From Endozoicomonas montiporae CL-33 (GTDB taxonomy: Bacteria > Pseudomonadota > Gammaproteobacteria > Pseudomonadales > Endozoicomonadaceae), in the NCBI RefSeq assembly GCF_001583435.1, contig NZ_CP013251.1, forward strand, positions 4,353,215 to 4,417,214: a stretch of DNA of 64,000 bases. The letters are read 5' to 3'. Position 1 is the first letter of the stretch, and every line of letters begins with the position of its first letter. The position numbers were made by a program, and so were the translations under genes. Below the pieces are notes generated by a model. The model had not been told where the DNA came from. It saw only the letters and a list, made by a program, of their open reading frames with translations, and made no database searches. Positions 8,440 to 21,412 of the stretch are shown here, one piece after another.

Positions 8440-9726
8440 ATGAAAGTGCTGATCATCGGAAACGGCGGCCGCGAACATGCTCTGGCATGGAAGGTGGCTC
8501 AGGATCAAAACGTACAACAGGTTTTTGTGGCGCCCGGCAATGCCGGTACACACCTTGAGTCCGGCATTACCAATGTCAACATCGGTGTACTGGAGCTGGA
8601 CAAGCTGGTTGCTTTTGCCAGAGAAGAAGCCATTGATCTCACCATTGTTGGGCCTGAGGCGCCTCTGGTGGCAGGCATTGTGGATCGTTTTGAGGCCGAA
8701 AGCCTGAACATCTTTGGCCCGACACAGGCTGCAGCCCAGCTTGAGGGTTCCAAAGCGTTCACCAAAGATTTCCTCGCCCGTCATAACATACCAACCGCTG
8801 ACTACCAGAACTTTACCGAGATTGAACCCGCCAAAGCTTACGTACGGGAAAAAGGCGCCCCCATCGTGGTCAAAGCCGACGGCCTCGCTGCGGGTAAAGG
8901 CGTTATTCTCGCGCAAACGGAACAGGAAGCGTTTGCCGCTATCGACGATATGCTGGCAGGCAATGCCTTTGGCGAAGCCGGACACCGGGTAGTTATTGAA
9001 GAGTTTCTGACCGGTGAAGAAGCCAGCTTCATCGTTATGGTCGATGGCAAAAATATTTTGCCTATGGCCACCAGCCAGGACCACAAGGCGCGTGATAATG
9101 GCGACAAAGGGCCAAACACTGGCGGCATGGGTGCTTATTCACCCGCACCGGTGGTAACACTGGCTATCCATGACCGAGCCATGAAAGAAGTCATTATTCC
9201 AACCGTTGAAGGCATGGCGGCTGAAGGCAATGTCTACAAAGGTTTCCTGTATGCCGGTCTTATGATCGACACAAAAGGAACCCCTAAGGTGTTGGAATAC
9301 AACTGTCGTTTTGGTGACCCTGAAACCCAGCCTATTATGATGCGCCTGCAGTCCAGTCTTGCCCAACTCTGCCTTGCCGGAGCAAAAGGGGAGCTGAATA
9401 CCGTCCAACCTGAATGGGATTCCCGCACAGCATTAGGCGTTGTTATGGCTGCCGGAGGCTACCCTGCTGAATACCGCAAAGGGGATCAGATTACCGGTAT
9501 CGAAGGCGCTAATAACAACAACTGTAAGGTATTCCACGCAGGCACCCAGCTGGAAGGCGATGACGTATTCACTAATGGTGGTCGTGTACTCTGTGTGACC
9601 GCTCTTGGCGAGTCAGCAAAAATTGCTCAGATGATGGCTTATCAAGGTGTCAAAAAGGTGAATTGGAAAGATGCCTACTACCGCACCGATATTGGATACC
9701 GGGCGATAGTCAGAGAAGAAGCATAA
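8440..9726 (+). CDS. purD: Phosphoribosylamine-glycine ligase (GARS)
   Basis: PurD joins glycine to 5-phosphoribosylamine with ATP in the second step of purine synthesis. The 428 residues are normal for the single-domain bacterial enzyme. The N-terminus MKVLIIGNGGREHALAWK is diagnostic. The ATP-grasp loop KADGLAAGKGV lies near residue 146, and NTGGMGAYSPAP and YNCRFGDPETQ follow. GAAGGA precedes the ATG. It is the second gene of a purHD unit and ends at a terminator-like hairpin. Confidence 0.96.
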   Translation: MKVLIIGNGGREHALAWKVAQDQNVQQVFVAPGNAGTHLESGITNVNIGVLELDKLVAFAREEAIDLTIVGPEAPLVAGIVDRFEAESLNIFGPTQAAAQLEGSKAFTKDFLARHNIPTADYQNFTEIEPAKAYVREKGAPIVVKADGLAAGKGVILAQTEQEAFAAIDDMLAGNAFGEAGHRVVIEEFLTGEEASFIVMVDGKNILPMATSQDHKARDNGDKGPNTGGMGAYSPAPVVTLAIHDRAMKEVIIPTVEGMAAEGNVYKGFLYAGLMIDTKGTPKVLEYNCRFGDPETQPIMMRLQSSLAQLCLAGAKGELNTVQPEWDSRTALGVVMAAGGYPAEYRKGDQITGIEGANNNNCKVFHAGTQLEGDDVFTNGGRVLCVTALGESAKIAQMMAYQGVKKVNWKDAYYRTDIGYRAIVREEA

Positions 9727-9746
9727 GCATTTAATGTAATTATTTC

Positions 9747-9775
9747 AGACAGGTGGCTCAGGCCCCTGTCTCTTA
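9747..9775 (+). terminator. Terminator-like hairpin after purD
   Basis: AGACAGG pairs with CCTGTCT, and the inner GG/CC can extend the stem across a mismatch. CTTATT follows. It begins 20 bases after the purD stop. Confidence 0.6.
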
Positions 9776-9946
9776 TTGCCAGCAATTACACGTCAGGCGC
9801 GCAAGGCCAAAAAACTGGGCATACGAAGTATTCTGACCAAACCTGTGACTCGATTCACTCTGCAAAAGGCACTGGCGAAGTCGATTGGAACAGACAAAGA
9901 ACCCGCGCAATCGGAACCCAAACGCAAAATAGCAGAACCCGCGTAA
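9776..9946 (+). pseudogene. Remnant of a response-regulator receiver domain (sensor kinase tail)
   Basis: This open frame of about 56 codons ends at TAA 9944-9946. It reads PAITRQARKAKKLGIRSILT, then KPVTRFTLQKALAKS. The pattern A.KLGI..ILTKP is the end of a receiver domain, where the conserved Lys-Pro follows beta-strand 5. The N-terminal part of the domain, with the phospho-acceptor Asp, is absent, and there is no start codon or ribosome site. In pseudomonads a hybrid sensor kinase (retS) lies directly after purD, so this may be the surviving C-terminal tail of such a gene. The identity with retS is inference from position. Confidence 0.6.
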
Positions 9947-9968
9947 CAGGCAGGCTCTGCGGGCCCGC

Positions 9969-11030
9969 TCAATGATAATCTTGAGACAACTCATGCACCG
10001 CATGAACAAAAACAGCGGCTTTTTCCGGCTCGACGAACTGATGAATTCCGTGTCCAAGATTAAACACATGACCGTCGCCTGAACCAAATTGCTGTAGAAT
10101 CTTTCCTACTTCCTGTCGAATGCGCTGAGGAGAGGCATACAGCACTGAAGGATCCATATTCCCCTGTAAAGCCACTTTACCACCTATGCGGTTTCTGGCA
10201 TCCGATATATTGGTTGTCCAGTCCAGCCCAAGAGCATCAGTACCGGTTTCAGCCATCCACTCCAGCCATTGGCCACCGTTTTTGGTAAACAGTATCACCG
10301 GCACCCGACGGCCTTCATGCTCCCTGATCAATCCGGAAACAATCTTTTGCATATAGTTGAGAGAAAACGCCTGATAGCAGTCCGGAGACAACACACCGCC
10401 CCAGGTATCAAAGATCTGAACCGCCTGAGCACCCGCCTGTATCTGGGCATTCAGATAAGCGGTAACCGACTCGGCCAATACCGTTAACAACTGATGCAGT
10501 GCCTGAGGCTGGTCGTACATCATGGCCTTTACAAGACGGAAGTCTTTGCTGCTGCCACCTTCCACCATATAGGTCGCCAGTGTCCACGGACTACCTGAAA
10601 AACCAATTAAAGGCACCCTGCCATTCAACTCCCGACGAATAACCCGAACCGCATCCATCACGTAACCAAGGTCTTTTTCAGGATCAGGCGCACTCAGCCG
10701 TTCAATATCGGCGGGCGTCCTGACCGGCTGTTTAAACCTCGGCCCTTCACCGGTTTCAAAATACAGACCAAGCCCCATCGCATCAGGAATAGTCAGGATG
10801 TCTGAAAACAAAATCGCGGCATCCAGAGGAAAACGTTCCAGCGGTTGAAGGGTCACTTCACAGGCAAACTCCGGATTCTGGCACAATGACATAAAGTCAC
10901 CGGCTTCTTTTCTCAGAGCCCGGTATTCCGGCAAATAACGCCCGGCCTGACGCATCATCCAGACCGGAGTCACATCCACAGGTTCCCGCAGCAGAGCCTT
11001 TAACAGACGATCATTTTTTAATTCAGCCAT
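9969..11030 (-). CDS. hemE: Uroporphyrinogen decarboxylase
   Basis: HemE removes four acetate carboxyls from uroporphyrinogen III to give coproporphyrinogen III in haem synthesis. From the ATG at 11030 it is 353 residues, typical of the family. The signature [16 protein letters not shown] lies near residue 17. [15 protein letters not shown] (catalytic Asp) and [17 protein letters not shown] follow. A GTG two codons upstream is possible, but AGAGG lies 5 bases before the ATG. It is transcribed alone toward purD and separated from gltD by the gltD terminator. Confidence 0.95.
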   Translation of the reverse strand: MAELKNDRLLKALLREPVDVTPVWMMRQAGRYLPEYRALRKEAGDFMSLCQNPEFACEVTLQPLERFPLDAAILFSDILTIPDAMGLGLYFETGEGPRFKQPVRTPADIERLSAPDPEKDLGYVMDAVRVIRRELNGRVPLIGFSGSPWTLATYMVEGGSSKDFRLVKAMMYDQPQALHQLLTVLAESVTAYLNAQIQAGAQAVQIFDTWGGVLSPDCYQAFSLNYMQKIVSGLIREHEGRRVPVILFTKNGGQWLEWMAETGTDALGLDWTTNISDARNRIGGKVALQGNMDPSVLYASPQRIRQEVGKILQQFGSGDGHVFNLGHGIHQFVEPEKAAVFVHAVHELSQDYH

Positions 11031-11093
11031 ACTCACCTCTGACCCTGACCCGAACCTTGTCGCGTTATTATTGATAGAAGAAAGTTATTAATA

Positions 11094-11120
11094 GAAAAAA
11101 GGAAGCTCACAGCTTCCCTT
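11094..11120 (-). terminator. Terminator of gltBD
   Basis: On the minus strand GGAAGCT pairs with AGCTTCC around a 3-base loop, followed by six T (plus-strand A-run at 11095-11100). It lies just beyond the gltD stop. Confidence 0.9.
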
Positions 11121-11125
11121 TTCAA

Positions 11126-12568
<1,443 letters not shown>

Positions 12569-12613
12569 TCATTCGCTGTAATCATTAACGTTATTGCAAC
12601 TTCCATGGACACC

Positions 12614-15600
12614 CTATTCAGGACGTCCGCGGGTGGTTGCCAGCAATGAGTCCAGATCCGCAGCCTTTGGCTTCACCAGCCAGAAGCGACCGCGGTAGTC
12701 ATAGAACTCTTCATGCAGCTCACGTCCCCATTCACTGCCCGTTTTGTTGGCATAGTCTTCCAGCAGCCTCATCAGGTGCGACTGGTACATTTCCATGCTT
12801 TCAGTATCAATGCGGTGAATCTCTACCAATTCGTGGTTATAACGATCCACAAAGTGTCGATGCAGGTCCAACACATAGGCAAAACCACCGGTCATACCAG
12901 CACCGAAGTTATGCCCTGTCTCGCCCAGCACCACCACCAGACCACCGGTCATGTATTCACAGCAGTGATCACCGGCACCCTCAACAATGGCCGTCGCACC
13001 GGAGTTACGCACAGCCAGTCGTTCACCGGCTCGACCAGCTGCGTACAGTTGCCCGCCGGTTGCACCATACAAACAGGTATTACCGATGATGGCGGTTTCA
13101 TTGGATTTAAACGTACTGCCCTGTGGCGGACGAATCACCAGCTCACCACCGGTCATGCCCTTACCCACATAATCATTGGCGTCGCCTTCCAGATGCATGT
13201 TCAAACCACCGGCATTCCAGACACCAAAACTCTGTCCGGCAGTACCCGTCAGGCTGAGCTGTATCGGATTATCATTCATCCCGTGGTTGCCATGTCGTTT
13301 GGCAATTTCGCCAGACAAACGGGCACCAATCGAACGGTCACAGTTGCCAACGGTGTAAGTAAACTCACCACCCTGACCACTTTCAATAGCTGACAGGCAA
13401 TCCTTCACCATCTGCTCGGCCAGTTCACCTTTATCAAACGCAGGGTTACGTGCTACCTGACAGGTGTGCGGCTTATCTTCAGGTATCTGGTCACTACCAA
13501 GAATCGCCGACAAATCCAGATGCTTCTGTTTATCGCCTACCCCCGGAAGCTGCTCCAGCAGGTCTGTACGACCAATGACGTCTTCAAGACGGTTGACGCC
13601 GAGTTTTCCCAGAATCTCACGCACTTCAGTGGCAACAAATGTGAAGAAATTCATAATCATATCAACGGTTCCATTGAAGTGATTATCACGCAGATTCTTG
13701 TCCTGTGTCGCCACACCTGTCGCACAGTTATTGAGGTGACAGATACGCAAGTACTTACATCCCATAGCGATCATCGGGGTTGTACCGAAGCCATAGCTTT
13801 CAGCACCAAGAATGGCTGCCTTCACCACATCCAGACCCGTCTTCAAACCACCATCCGTTTGCAAACGTACCTTGCCTCGCAGATCATTACCTCTCAGGGT
13901 TTGATGGGCTTCACTCAAGCCCATCTCCCACGGAGAACCCGCGTAGCGAATAGACGTCAACGGGCTGGCAGCAGTACCACCGTCGTAACCGGAAATAGTG
14001 ATCAGATCTGCATAAGCTTTGGCAACACCTGCTGCAATCGTACCCACACCAGGCTCTGACACCAGTTTCACTGAAATCAGCGCATCAGGGTTCACCTGTT
14101 TCAGGTCAAAAATCAATTGCGCCAGATCTTCAATAGAATAAATATCATGGTGTGGCGGCGGTGAAATCAGGGTTACACCCGGCACCGAATAACGTAAACG
14201 GGCAATCAACCGGTTGACCTTACCTCCGGGAAGCTGACCGCCTTCACCCGGCTTGGCACCCTGAGCTACCTTGATCTGCAACACCTCGGCATTCACCAGA
14301 TAGTGCGGGGTAACACCAAAACGCCCCGACGCAATCTGCTTGATCTTGGAAACACGATTGGTGCCATAACGGGTCGGGTCTTCGCCACCTTCACCCGAGT
14401 TAGAACGTCCACCCAGTGTATTCATCGCCTGCGCCAGGGCTTCGTGCGCTTCCGGCGAAAGAGCGCCAAGACTCATAGCCGCCGAATCAAAACGTCTGAC
14501 AATATCAGACACTGACTCGACCTCATTCAGGCTGATGGATTGCCCGGTCTCTTTCAGGGTAAACAGATCGCGCAGGGTGGCCGCTGGACGTTCATTCACC
14601 AGTTTTGAGTAACGACGAAACTCTTCGTAGTCGCCGGTCTGAACCGCTTTCTGTATCTGTTGCACAACATCAGGGTTAAACGCATGGTACTCACTGTCGT
14701 GTACATACTTAAGCAAACCGCCCTGCTGAATAGGCTTACGCTTTTTCCACGCTTCATTCGCTAGCAGCAATTGCTCCTGCTGGAATTCGGCAAACCCTGC
14801 ACCTTCAATACGGCTCTGAACGTCTTTAAAGCAGAGATCAACGACTTCTGTCGCCAGGCCAATTGCTTCAAACAACTGCGCTGCGCGATAGGAAGCCACT
14901 GTAGAGATACCCATCTTGGACAGAATCTTCATCAGACCCTTATCAATACCTTTACGGTAAGACTTGTAGGCATCCAGAGGGTCCGCCAGTACTTCGCCGG
15001 AACGAACCTGGTCGTTAACAATTTCGTAAGCGAGATATGGATAGATACAGGTCGCACCAAAGCCCAGCAATACCGCAAAGTGGTGAGAGTCCCGAGCTGT
15101 GCCCGTTTCTACCAGCAGATTAGCATCGGAACGCAAACCCTGATCGATCAGCCTGTGGTGTACAGCACCCGTTGCCATGGCTGCATGAATTGGCAATTTG
15201 TCCTGAGCAATGTCCCGGTCGGTCAGGTGAATGACCACCTTGCCATTTCGAACCGCCTCTTCAGCCTGATCACAAATAAATTCAACAGCCGCCTTCAGAC
15301 CCACTGCCGGATCGTAGTTCAGGTCAATACGCTCCACTTCCAGATCTTCCATCTGGTGATGAGCATTAATCAGGTTCAGGAATTTGGTGGTCGAAAGCAC
15401 AGGTGACTTCAGAATCACCCGATTCGCCAGTTCAGGTGACTCCTGAAACAGGTTTTTCTCGCGCCCCAGACAGGTTTCCAGCGACATCACAATCGCTTCA
15501 CGCAGCGGGTCAATGGGCGGGTTAGTCACCTGAGCAAACTGTTGCCGGAAATAGTCGTACACCGAACGGGTTCTGCCCGACAAAACGGCCATCGGAGTGT

Positions 15601-17071
15601 CGTCCCCCATGGAGCCCACCGCTTCCTGACCGTTTTCCACCAGCGGACGAATGATCTGGTCACGTTCTTCAAAACTGACACCAAACAGCTTTTGGTGCGT
15701 ATTCAGTGCAGCCGTATCCAGATGCTCAATCTTGTGGGCATCTTCACGGAAGTCTGAGCGGATTCGGTAGGAGTATTTCTTCAGCCACTGCTTGTAAGGC
15801 TGACGATCTTTCAACTGCTCATCAATGTCGTGTGCCTGTAACAGTTCGCCGGTCTGAGTATCAATTGCCAGTACTTCACCGGGGCCGACCCGGCCTTTGG
15901 CCACCACATCTTCAGGCTTGTAATCGTAAACTCCAATCTCGGACGCAACCGTCAGATAGCCGTTGCGGGTAATCACCCAGCGAGACGGGCGTAAACCATT
16001 ACGGTCAAGAGCACAAACGGCTTTGCGACCATCCGACAGCACCAGACCGGCAGGGCCATCCCACGGTTCCATGTGCATGGAGTTGTATTCGTAGAAGGCG
16101 CGCAGACCCGGATCCATGGTATCTACGTTCTGCCAGGCAGGCGGAATCAGCATACGAATCGCACGATATAAGTCCACACCACCCGTGACCAGCAGTTCCA
16201 GCATGTTATCCAGAGAGGATGAATCAGAGCCGGTGCGGTTGACCAGCGGCGTAACCTGATCCAAACCCGGCAACAGTTCAGACTGGAATTTCTTGCGACG
16301 CGCCTGAGCCCAGTTCCGGTTACCCATAATGGTATTGATTTCGCCATTATGAGCCAGCAGGCGGAAAGGCTGTGCCAGTTTCCAGCGAGGCATGGTGTTG
16401 GTGGAAAAACGCTGATGGAAGACGCAGATAGCGGTTTCGAAGCGTGGGTCGCCCAGGTCTTCATAAAAGTTGGCAAGATCCACCGGCATCATCAAACCTT
16501 TGTAGGTGATGACGCGGGTTGAAAGCGAGCAGATATAAAAATCATCATCGCCTTCCATAACCATATTGGTGTGACGACGAGCCATGTACATCTTTGCCGA
16601 AAAAGCCACATCATCGAGATCGGCATCGCCAGTAATAAATACCTGCTCAATCACTGGCAATTGCTCTAGCGCAATAGGTCCAAGGCATTGGTTGTTAACC
16701 GGCACTTTCCGCCAGCCTGCAACGGACAACCCTTGCTCAGCCAGATCTCGTTCAATTTGATCACGAGCCGTCTGTGCTTTTTTCTGATCCTGGCTCAGGA
16801 AAATCATACCCACCGCGTACAATTCTGGCAGAGCCTGGCCGAACTGTTCTTTGGCAATGGTTCGAAAAAAGGTGTCAGGGGTTTGAATAAGCAGACCACA
16901 GCCGTCGCCTGTTTTGCCGTCGGCCGCAATGCCTCCGCGGTGCGTCATGCAGGTGAGTGCTTCAATTGCGGTCTTCAGGAGATCATGACTTCTGTTCCCC
17001 TCCATATGGGCAATAAGGCCGAAACCGCAGTTATCCCGAAACTCCCCAGGATTATACAGACCTGATTTCAT
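12614..17071 (-). CDS. gltB: Glutamate synthase (NADPH) large subunit
   Basis: GltB hydrolyses glutamine and transfers the ammonia through a tunnel to 2-oxoglutarate. From the ATG at 17071 it is 1485 residues, the usual size. The class II amidotransferase domain begins at the expected nucleophile: a short propeptide then [12 protein letters not shown], Cys15 being the N-terminus after cleavage. The FMN-binding synthase domain carries [16 protein letters not shown]. The 3Fe-4S cysteines are in [22 protein letters not shown]-terminal beta-helix domain with GGxAxxxG-type repeats ends the protein. A TTG two codons upstream is an alternative start with slightly better ribosome-site spacing. Confidence 0.95.
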   Translation of the reverse strand: MKSGLYNPGEFRDNCGFGLIAHMEGNRSHDLLKTAIEALTCMTHRGGIAADGKTGDGCGLLIQTPDTFFRTIAKEQFGQALPELYAVGMIFLSQDQKKAQTARDQIERDLAEQGLSVAGWRKVPVNNQCLGPIALEQLPVIEQVFITGDADLDDVAFSAKMYMARRHTNMVMEGDDDFYICSLSTRVITYKGLMMPVDLANFYEDLGDPRFETAICVFHQRFSTNTMPRWKLAQPFRLLAHNGEINTIMGNRNWAQARRKKFQSELLPGLDQVTPLVNRTGSDSSSLDNMLELLVTGGVDLYRAIRMLIPPAWQNVDTMDPGLRAFYEYNSMHMEPWDGPAGLVLSDGRKAVCALDRNGLRPSRWVITRNGYLTVASEIGVYDYKPEDVVAKGRVGPGEVLAIDTQTGELLQAHDIDEQLKDRQPYKQWLKKYSYRIRSDFREDAHKIEHLDTAALNTHQKLFGVSFEERDQIIRPLVENGQEAVGSMGDDTPMAVLSGRTRSVYDYFRQQFAQVTNPPIDPLREAIVMSLETCLGREKNLFQESPELANRVILKSPVLSTTKFLNLINAHHQMEDLEVERIDLNYDPAVGLKAAVEFICDQAEEAVRNGKVVIHLTDRDIAQDKLPIHAAMATGAVHHRLIDQGLRSDANLLVETGTARDSHHFAVLLGFGATCIYPYLAYEIVNDQVRSGEVLADPLDAYKSYRKGIDKGLMKILSKMGISTVASYRAAQLFEAIGLATEVVDLCFKDVQSRIEGAGFAEFQQEQLLLANEAWKKRKPIQQGGLLKYVHDSEYHAFNPDVVQQIQKAVQTGDYEEFRRYSKLVNERPAATLRDLFTLKETGQSISLNEVESVSDIVRRFDSAAMSLGALSPEAHEALAQAMNTLGGRSNSGEGGEDPTRYGTNRVSKIKQIASGRFGVTPHYLVNAEVLQIKVAQGAKPGEGGQLPGGKVNRLIARLRYSVPGVTLISPPPHHDIYSIEDLAQLIFDLKQVNPDALISVKLVSEPGVGTIAAGVAKAYADLITISGYDGGTAASPLTSIRYAGSPWEMGLSEAHQTLRGNDLRGKVRLQTDGGLKTGLDVVKAAILGAESYGFGTTPMIAMGCKYLRICHLNNCATGVATQDKNLRDNHFNGTVDMIMNFFTFVATEVREILGKLGVNRLEDVIGRTDLLEQLPGVGDKQKHLDLSAILGSDQIPEDKPHTCQVARNPAFDKGELAEQMVKDCLSAIESGQGGEFTYTVGNCDRSIGARLSGEIAKRHGNHGMNDNPIQLSLTGTAGQSFGVWNAGGLNMHLEGDANDYVGKGMTGGELVIRPPQGSTFKSNETAIIGNTCLYGATGGQLYAAGRAGERLAVRNSGATAIVEGAGDHCCEYMTGGLVVVLGETGHNFGAGMTGGFAYVLDLHRHFVDRYNHELVEIHRIDTESMEMYQSHLMRLLEDYANKTGSEWGRELHEEFYDYRGRFWLVKPKAADLDSLLATTRGRPE

Positions 17072-17077
17072 AGGCAA

Positions 17078-17572
17078 TTTTCATCCACTCAGTCGTCAGT
17101 CGTTTGTTATAGGGTTCGAGAGCTGTCTTCCTGACATTGATGACTGCTGTTTAAGAGGTATGTTTGGTTATAACAAAACCACTTCCTACCTCGCACCGCT
17201 TCCTGATTCTAGCGCAGATTTTTTTACAGCAGAGGCTGGTAACCTTTCCTGATAGCAGATAGATGATGAAAATTTATTCTGATTAAAAAGCTGCCGTCTA
17301 AAGCAACATCCACCTTGCACAGCTTTCCTGAAAAGCAGCTATCCTGAAAAACTGCCTTGAGCAAGCTCACCTTATGGAAAGTCTTTTGCCCGGACAGTCA
17401 GTCACCAGTTCGAACCAACTATTTTGTTTGTTATCTCCCTTTGCCCATTACTGTCGTTATTGGATAGTGTTTTATAGACAAAGGGCTGACCATTTTACAT
17501 GGGCAGCCCTTTAATCACAAATATCAAAAAACAACAATAAGTGTTAACTTTTAACCGAATAGCATCTAACAC
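17078..17572. other. Intergenic region between gltB and aroB
   Basis: I see no coding region in these 495 bases. The gltB promoter must lie in the right-facing part, but no clear -35/-10 pair stands out on the minus strand. An inverted repeat AAAGGGCTG (17480-17488) / CAGCCCTTT (17504-17512) with a 15-base loop lies 61 bases beyond the aroB stop. It could end the aroK-aroB transcript, although no T-run follows it. Confidence 0.5.
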
Positions 17573-18655
17573 CTAACAAGAACACATTTCCAGCAATGTT
17601 GAATCCAGTTCACCACGGTCAAATTCAGATGTCACAACCGCCTTGCCAACCTGCTCCAGAAGCACCAGTCTGAGACGACTGTCCAAAACCTTCTTATCCA
17701 CCGCCATGATCTCAAGGAAGTTTTCGGGCGTCATACCTTCAGGGGGAAGAACTGGCAGGTTTGCCTGTTTCAGCAATTGTTGAAGCTGCTCTACCTGATC
17801 CTCTGAAATAGCGCCCAGACGACAGGACAGTTTGGCTGCCATCACCATCCCTGCAGCAACGGCTTCACCATGCAACCATTCACCATAACCAACGTGCGTT
17901 TCAATGGCATGGCCAAAAGTGTGACCAAGGTTCAGAATGGCCCGAATGCCCGCTTCTTTTTCATCCTCCGCCACCACTTTCGCTTTGTCTGCACAGGATC
18001 TGTGTATGGCATACACCAATGAGTCGGTATCACGCGCCATCAGTTTTGCAATATTGTCCTGCAACCAGCCATAAAACTCTGGATCACAGATAAGCCCGTA
18101 TTTGATCACTTCGGCAATACCGGCAGACAGTTCACGATCAGGCAGAGTACCCAGAACATCTGTATCAATCATTACGGCATTCGGCTGATGAAATGCGCCG
18201 ATCATATTCTTGCCAAGTGGATGATTAACCCCGGTTTTTCCACCGACGGAAGAGTCCACCTGAGACAGCACCGTGGTAGGAACCTGAATAAATTCAACAC
18301 CTCGCTGGTAACAAGCTGCCGCAAAGCCAGCCATGTCGCCAACCACACCACCACCCAGCGCGATCAATGTGGTCGTTCGGTTATGGCGTGCCTGCAACAG
18401 CCCGTCAAAAACGGTCTCCAGTGTTTGCAGGTTCTTAAAAGCTTCGCCATCCGGCAATACGATATCGATAACGTCAAAATCGTTCAGCAACGATTTAAGT
18501 TTATTCAGGTACAGGGGCGCAATGGTTTCGTTGGTCACAATGGCGACCTGCTTTGCCCTGATATAAGGCGTCAGCTTTGAAGCATCAGACAACGTTCCGG
18601 AACCAATGAAGATAGGGTAACTGCGATCACCAAGATCAACCGTTAACTCAGGCAT
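17573..18655 (-). CDS. aroB: 3-dehydroquinate synthase
   Basis: AroB converts DAHP to 3-dehydroquinate using NAD and a divalent metal, the step before AroQ. The 360 residues include the N-terminal Rossmann part ([12 protein letters not shown]), the glycine-rich [21 protein letters not shown] block near residue 99 and [22 protein letters not shown]. The metal-binding GHTFGHAIE and HGEAVAAGM segments are also present. Its start shares one base with the aroK stop (TAATG on the minus strand), so it is translationally coupled to aroK. The C-terminus ends LLEMCSC, an unusual Cys-rich end. Confidence 0.96.
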   Translation of the reverse strand: MPELTVDLGDRSYPIFIGSGTLSDASKLTPYIRAKQVAIVTNETIAPLYLNKLKSLLNDFDVIDIVLPDGEAFKNLQTLETVFDGLLQARHNRTTTLIALGGGVVGDMAGFAAACYQRGVEFIQVPTTVLSQVDSSVGGKTGVNHPLGKNMIGAFHQPNAVMIDTDVLGTLPDRELSAGIAEVIKYGLICDPEFYGWLQDNIAKLMARDTDSLVYAIHRSCADKAKVVAEDEKEAGIRAILNLGHTFGHAIETHVGYGEWLHGEAVAAGMVMAAKLSCRLGAISEDQVEQLQQLLKQANLPVLPPEGMTPENFLEIMAVDKKVLDSRLRLVLLEQVGKAVVTSEFDRGELDSTLLEMCSC

Positions 18656-19179
18656 TACAATCCTCGACTTTGTTCTACAGCCTTGATGATTTCATTAATC
18701 AGAGACTTGAGAGAATAACGTTCAGTATCCAGAGTAAGGTCTGCCACACCGGAATAAAGAGGTTCCCGTTCTTTCAGCAGGTTTTCCAGCACCGCCTTGC
18801 GATCCGGCCTTTGCAGTAAAGGACGCTTTTTGTCCTTTGCCGTGCGTTCCAGCTGGGCTGCAACAGAAGCTTTCAGAAAAACCACAAACCCATTAGTCCC
18901 CAGATGTCGGCGGTTTTCCTCCTGGGTCACCGCTCCGCCACCGGTTGCAAGAACGACTCCACGCTCTTCACAGAGCTCCCGGATAACCTGACGCTCACGC
19001 TGGCGAAAGCCTTCCTCACCCTCAACATCAAATATCCAGGGGATATTCGCTCCGGTGCGCGCTTCCACCTCATGATCCGAATCATAGAATGGCAGTCCCA
19101 GCTCTTTTGCCAGCATCCTGCCAATAGTACTTTTTCCAGCCCCCATGGGCCCAACAAGATAAATATTTGTTAACGGCAT
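18655..19179 (-). CDS. aroK: Shikimate kinase
   Basis: AroK phosphorylates shikimate at the 3-hydroxyl with ATP. From the ATG at 19179 it is 174 residues, matching AroK. The P-loop [12 protein letters not shown] lies at about 10-21. The shikimate-binding [11 protein letters not shown] and GEEGFRQRE follow, then the GGGAV loop. The frame is open for 18 more codons upstream, but [17 protein letters not shown] is the family N-terminus. aroK follows pilQ in many gammaproteobacteria. Here a strong terminator separates them, so aroK needs its own promoter or readthrough. Confidence 0.95.
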   Translation of the reverse strand: MPLTNIYLVGPMGAGKSTIGRMLAKELGLPFYDSDHEVEARTGANIPWIFDVEGEEGFRQRERQVIRELCEERGVVLATGGGAVTQEENRRHLGTNGFVVFLKASVAAQLERTAKDKKRPLLQRPDRKAVLENLLKEREPLYSGVADLTLDTERYSLKSLINEIIKAVEQSRGL

Positions 19180-19244
19180 CTCTTGTCGCCCGACCTCCTG
19201 CCTGTATGTAGGCGAGACTAGCGCATAGTACAAGTCTCTGACAA

Positions 19245-19286
19245 ATAAAAAACGGGAGCGTTGTCCGTTAACAACGTTCCCGTTCA
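19245..19286 (-). terminator. Terminator of the pil operon
   Basis: AACGGGAGCGTTGT (19251-19264) and ACAACGTTCCCGTT (19271-19284) form a 14-bp stem with one mismatch and a 6-base loop. On the minus strand a TTTTTTATTT tail follows. It sits 19 bases after the pilQ stop. Confidence 0.9.
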
Positions 19287-19304
19287 GGAAATGTTTGCCC
19301 GGTA

Positions 19305-21314
19305 TCAGCGCAGAGCGACATTCTCGTTGATGATGCGAGGTGTGATGAAGATCATTAGTTCAGTTTTTTCATCACTGTTTGATTCCGTTCGAAAAAGTCT
19401 ACCAACAAAAGGAACATCACCTAGAAGCGGCACCTTGGTAATATTTTTTTTGACCTCTTGAGTAAACACTCCGCCTAAAACCACTGTCCCGCCGTCTTTG
19501 ACTAAAATCCTGGTATCAACTTCATTCTTATTGATAGTGGGCACACCGTTTACCGCATCTGCTCCTTGTGAATCATTCTTCACAATGACATCCATGATTA
19601 CGCTACCTTCAGGTGTTATTTGTGGCGTTACTTCCAGAGACAACACTGCGTCTTTAAAGGCGACTGAAGTCGCACCGCTTGATGTTTTTTCTTCATATGG
19701 AATTTCTTTACCTGACTTTATCACTGCTTTAGTTTTATCTGCCGTGATAACTTTTGGCTGAGCAACCGACTCGCCTCCACCGTCAGAAATAACTGCATTC
19801 ATTTCCAGATTTAATATCGTTGTATTCGAAGCAATTCCTATTTTAAAGTTACTTCCAGCAGAGCCAAAGTCAATATAAGGGTTGTCAGCGTTGCCTACAT
19901 CACTTTCATTTCCCAATTTCCAGTTAATACCTAGTTCTTTATTATAATCCGTATCCAAATTAATGATTCTTGCCTCAATCATCACCTGCCTGACCGGAAT
20001 ATCGAGCCGGTCAATCAGGTTTCGGATTTCATCCAGTTTTTCCTGGGTATCCTTTACCAAAAGACTGTTGGTTCTGGCCACCACCTGAACCGAACCGCGC
20101 TCTGTCAACAGCCCGGAGTCTTCACTTTCTCCCGAAAGCACCCCAGAGATTTCTTTGGCATCAGCGTAGTTAATCTGAATCAAATCGGTATAGACCGGTG
20201 CCAGTTCGCGAATTTGCTTGTCATTTTCCAGCTGCTGACGCTCCCGCGCAGCAATTTCTTCTGCCGGGGCAACGGTGAGAACATTACCTTCCTGACGCTT
20301 ATCCAGCCCTTTCGCCTTAAGCACAATATCCAGGGCCTGATCCCAGGGAACATTCTGCAAGCGCAGTGTTACATTGCCAGTAACAGTATCCGAGGCCACA
20401 AGGTTAAGGTCGGTAAAATCAGCGATCAGCTGCAATACTTCCCTGACTTTAATGTCCTGGAAGTTCAGGGATAACTTATCGCCTTTGTAGGAAAGACCTC
20501 GACGACCACGGTTATAACTCTGCTGGCTGACGGGCTTGACGCTGACGGTAACAACATTGTCGGCCTGATAGGCGAGATAATCGAACTCACCCTTCGGCTC
20601 AATGACGATCACGGCATTACCATCTTCTGTTTTCGCATCGATGTATTTTACCGGTGTGGCAAAATCCATAACATCAAGACGATTCCTTAAGCGCCCGGGT
20701 AATACATTACCCTGAAACTCCAGACGAATTCGCCCGGCCATTTCATTCATATCCATGGGAATATTGGCATTGGCCAGAGTAATAACGACATTACCCTCAC
20801 CCTCTTCACCACGCTGAAAGTCTATATGGGTAATTCCGGTACCACCCGGATCAGCCATTGGCGCTCCTGACTCGGCCACCATGGGTGACGACCCCGGACC
20901 GCCGGAATAAGCACTCTGCTGACTATCCGCACCCAGGTAAACATAAAGAACGTTGCCGTCATTTTTGGTAGAAAACTTGGTCGGGCTGCGCAAATTAACA
21001 ACCAGACGAGTTCGGTCGCCGGCTTGAAGCACTGTGACACTCTTGGCGTTATCAAAGCCAATTTCGTTATATTTGGCCAGCGAACTTCGGGTGAAAGGCA
21101 AATCAATGGAAATTCTAGGTGGCTGATCGACACTGTAGCCTTTTGCCTGGGGAGCCGGCCCGTCAAACATTAATTTCAGCTCCACCATGCCGCCGGACAA
21201 GGAGCCTGCATCCATCCTCTTAAGGGTAACGGCCCAGGCCAAGGTCGGCATCCACGCCAGCAAAACAAACAGCAGTAAAGCTGCCGAAGTCTGCACTACG
21301 GGCTTTCTATTCAT
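19305..21314 (-). CDS. pilQ: Type IV pilus outer-membrane secretin
   Basis: PilQ forms the outer-membrane gate through which the type IV pilus passes. It has 669 residues with a Sec signal peptide (about 1-28, LLLFVLLAWMPTLAWA). Two AMIN-type beta domains (about 30-265) should bind peptidoglycan. A secretin N-domain (about 275-345, LNFQDIKVREVLQLIADFT), an N1-type repeat and a C-terminal secretin barrel follow, with VPLLGDVPFVGRLFR near the end. It is the last gene of pilMNOPQ, but a 128-bp inserted repeat separates it from pilP, so transcription from pilM must cross that element. Confidence 0.95.
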   Translation of the reverse strand: MNRKPVVQTSAALLLFVLLAWMPTLAWAVTLKRMDAGSLSGGMVELKLMFDGPAPQAKGYSVDQPPRISIDLPFTRSSLAKYNEIGFDNAKSVTVLQAGDRTRLVVNLRSPTKFSTKNDGNVLYVYLGADSQQSAYSGGPGSSPMVAESGAPMADPGGTGITHIDFQRGEEGEGNVVITLANANIPMDMNEMAGRIRLEFQGNVLPGRLRNRLDVMDFATPVKYIDAKTEDGNAVIVIEPKGEFDYLAYQADNVVTVSVKPVSQQSYNRGRRGLSYKGDKLSLNFQDIKVREVLQLIADFTDLNLVASDTVTGNVTLRLQNVPWDQALDIVLKAKGLDKRQEGNVLTVAPAEEIAARERQQLENDKQIRELAPVYTDLIQINYADAKEISGVLSGESEDSGLLTERGSVQVVARTNSLLVKDTQEKLDEIRNLIDRLDIPVRQVMIEARIINLDTDYNKELGINWKLGNESDVGNADNPYIDFGSAGSNFKIGIASNTTILNLEMNAVISDGGGESVAQPKVITADKTKAVIKSGKEIPYEEKTSSGATSVAFKDAVLSLEVTPQITPEGSVIMDVIVKNDSQGADAVNGVPTINKNEVDTRILVKDGGTVVLGGVFTQEVKKNITKVPLLGDVPFVGRLFRTESNSDEKTELMIFITPRIINENVALR

Positions 21315-21412
21315 CTAAATGCCCCATTCCTGTATTTATTATTATTGTTCTATTCGGCACTGTCCGGGAAAAATCCAGCTTTCCACTCATAATTCAAAAG
21401 AGCCCTTGGTTC

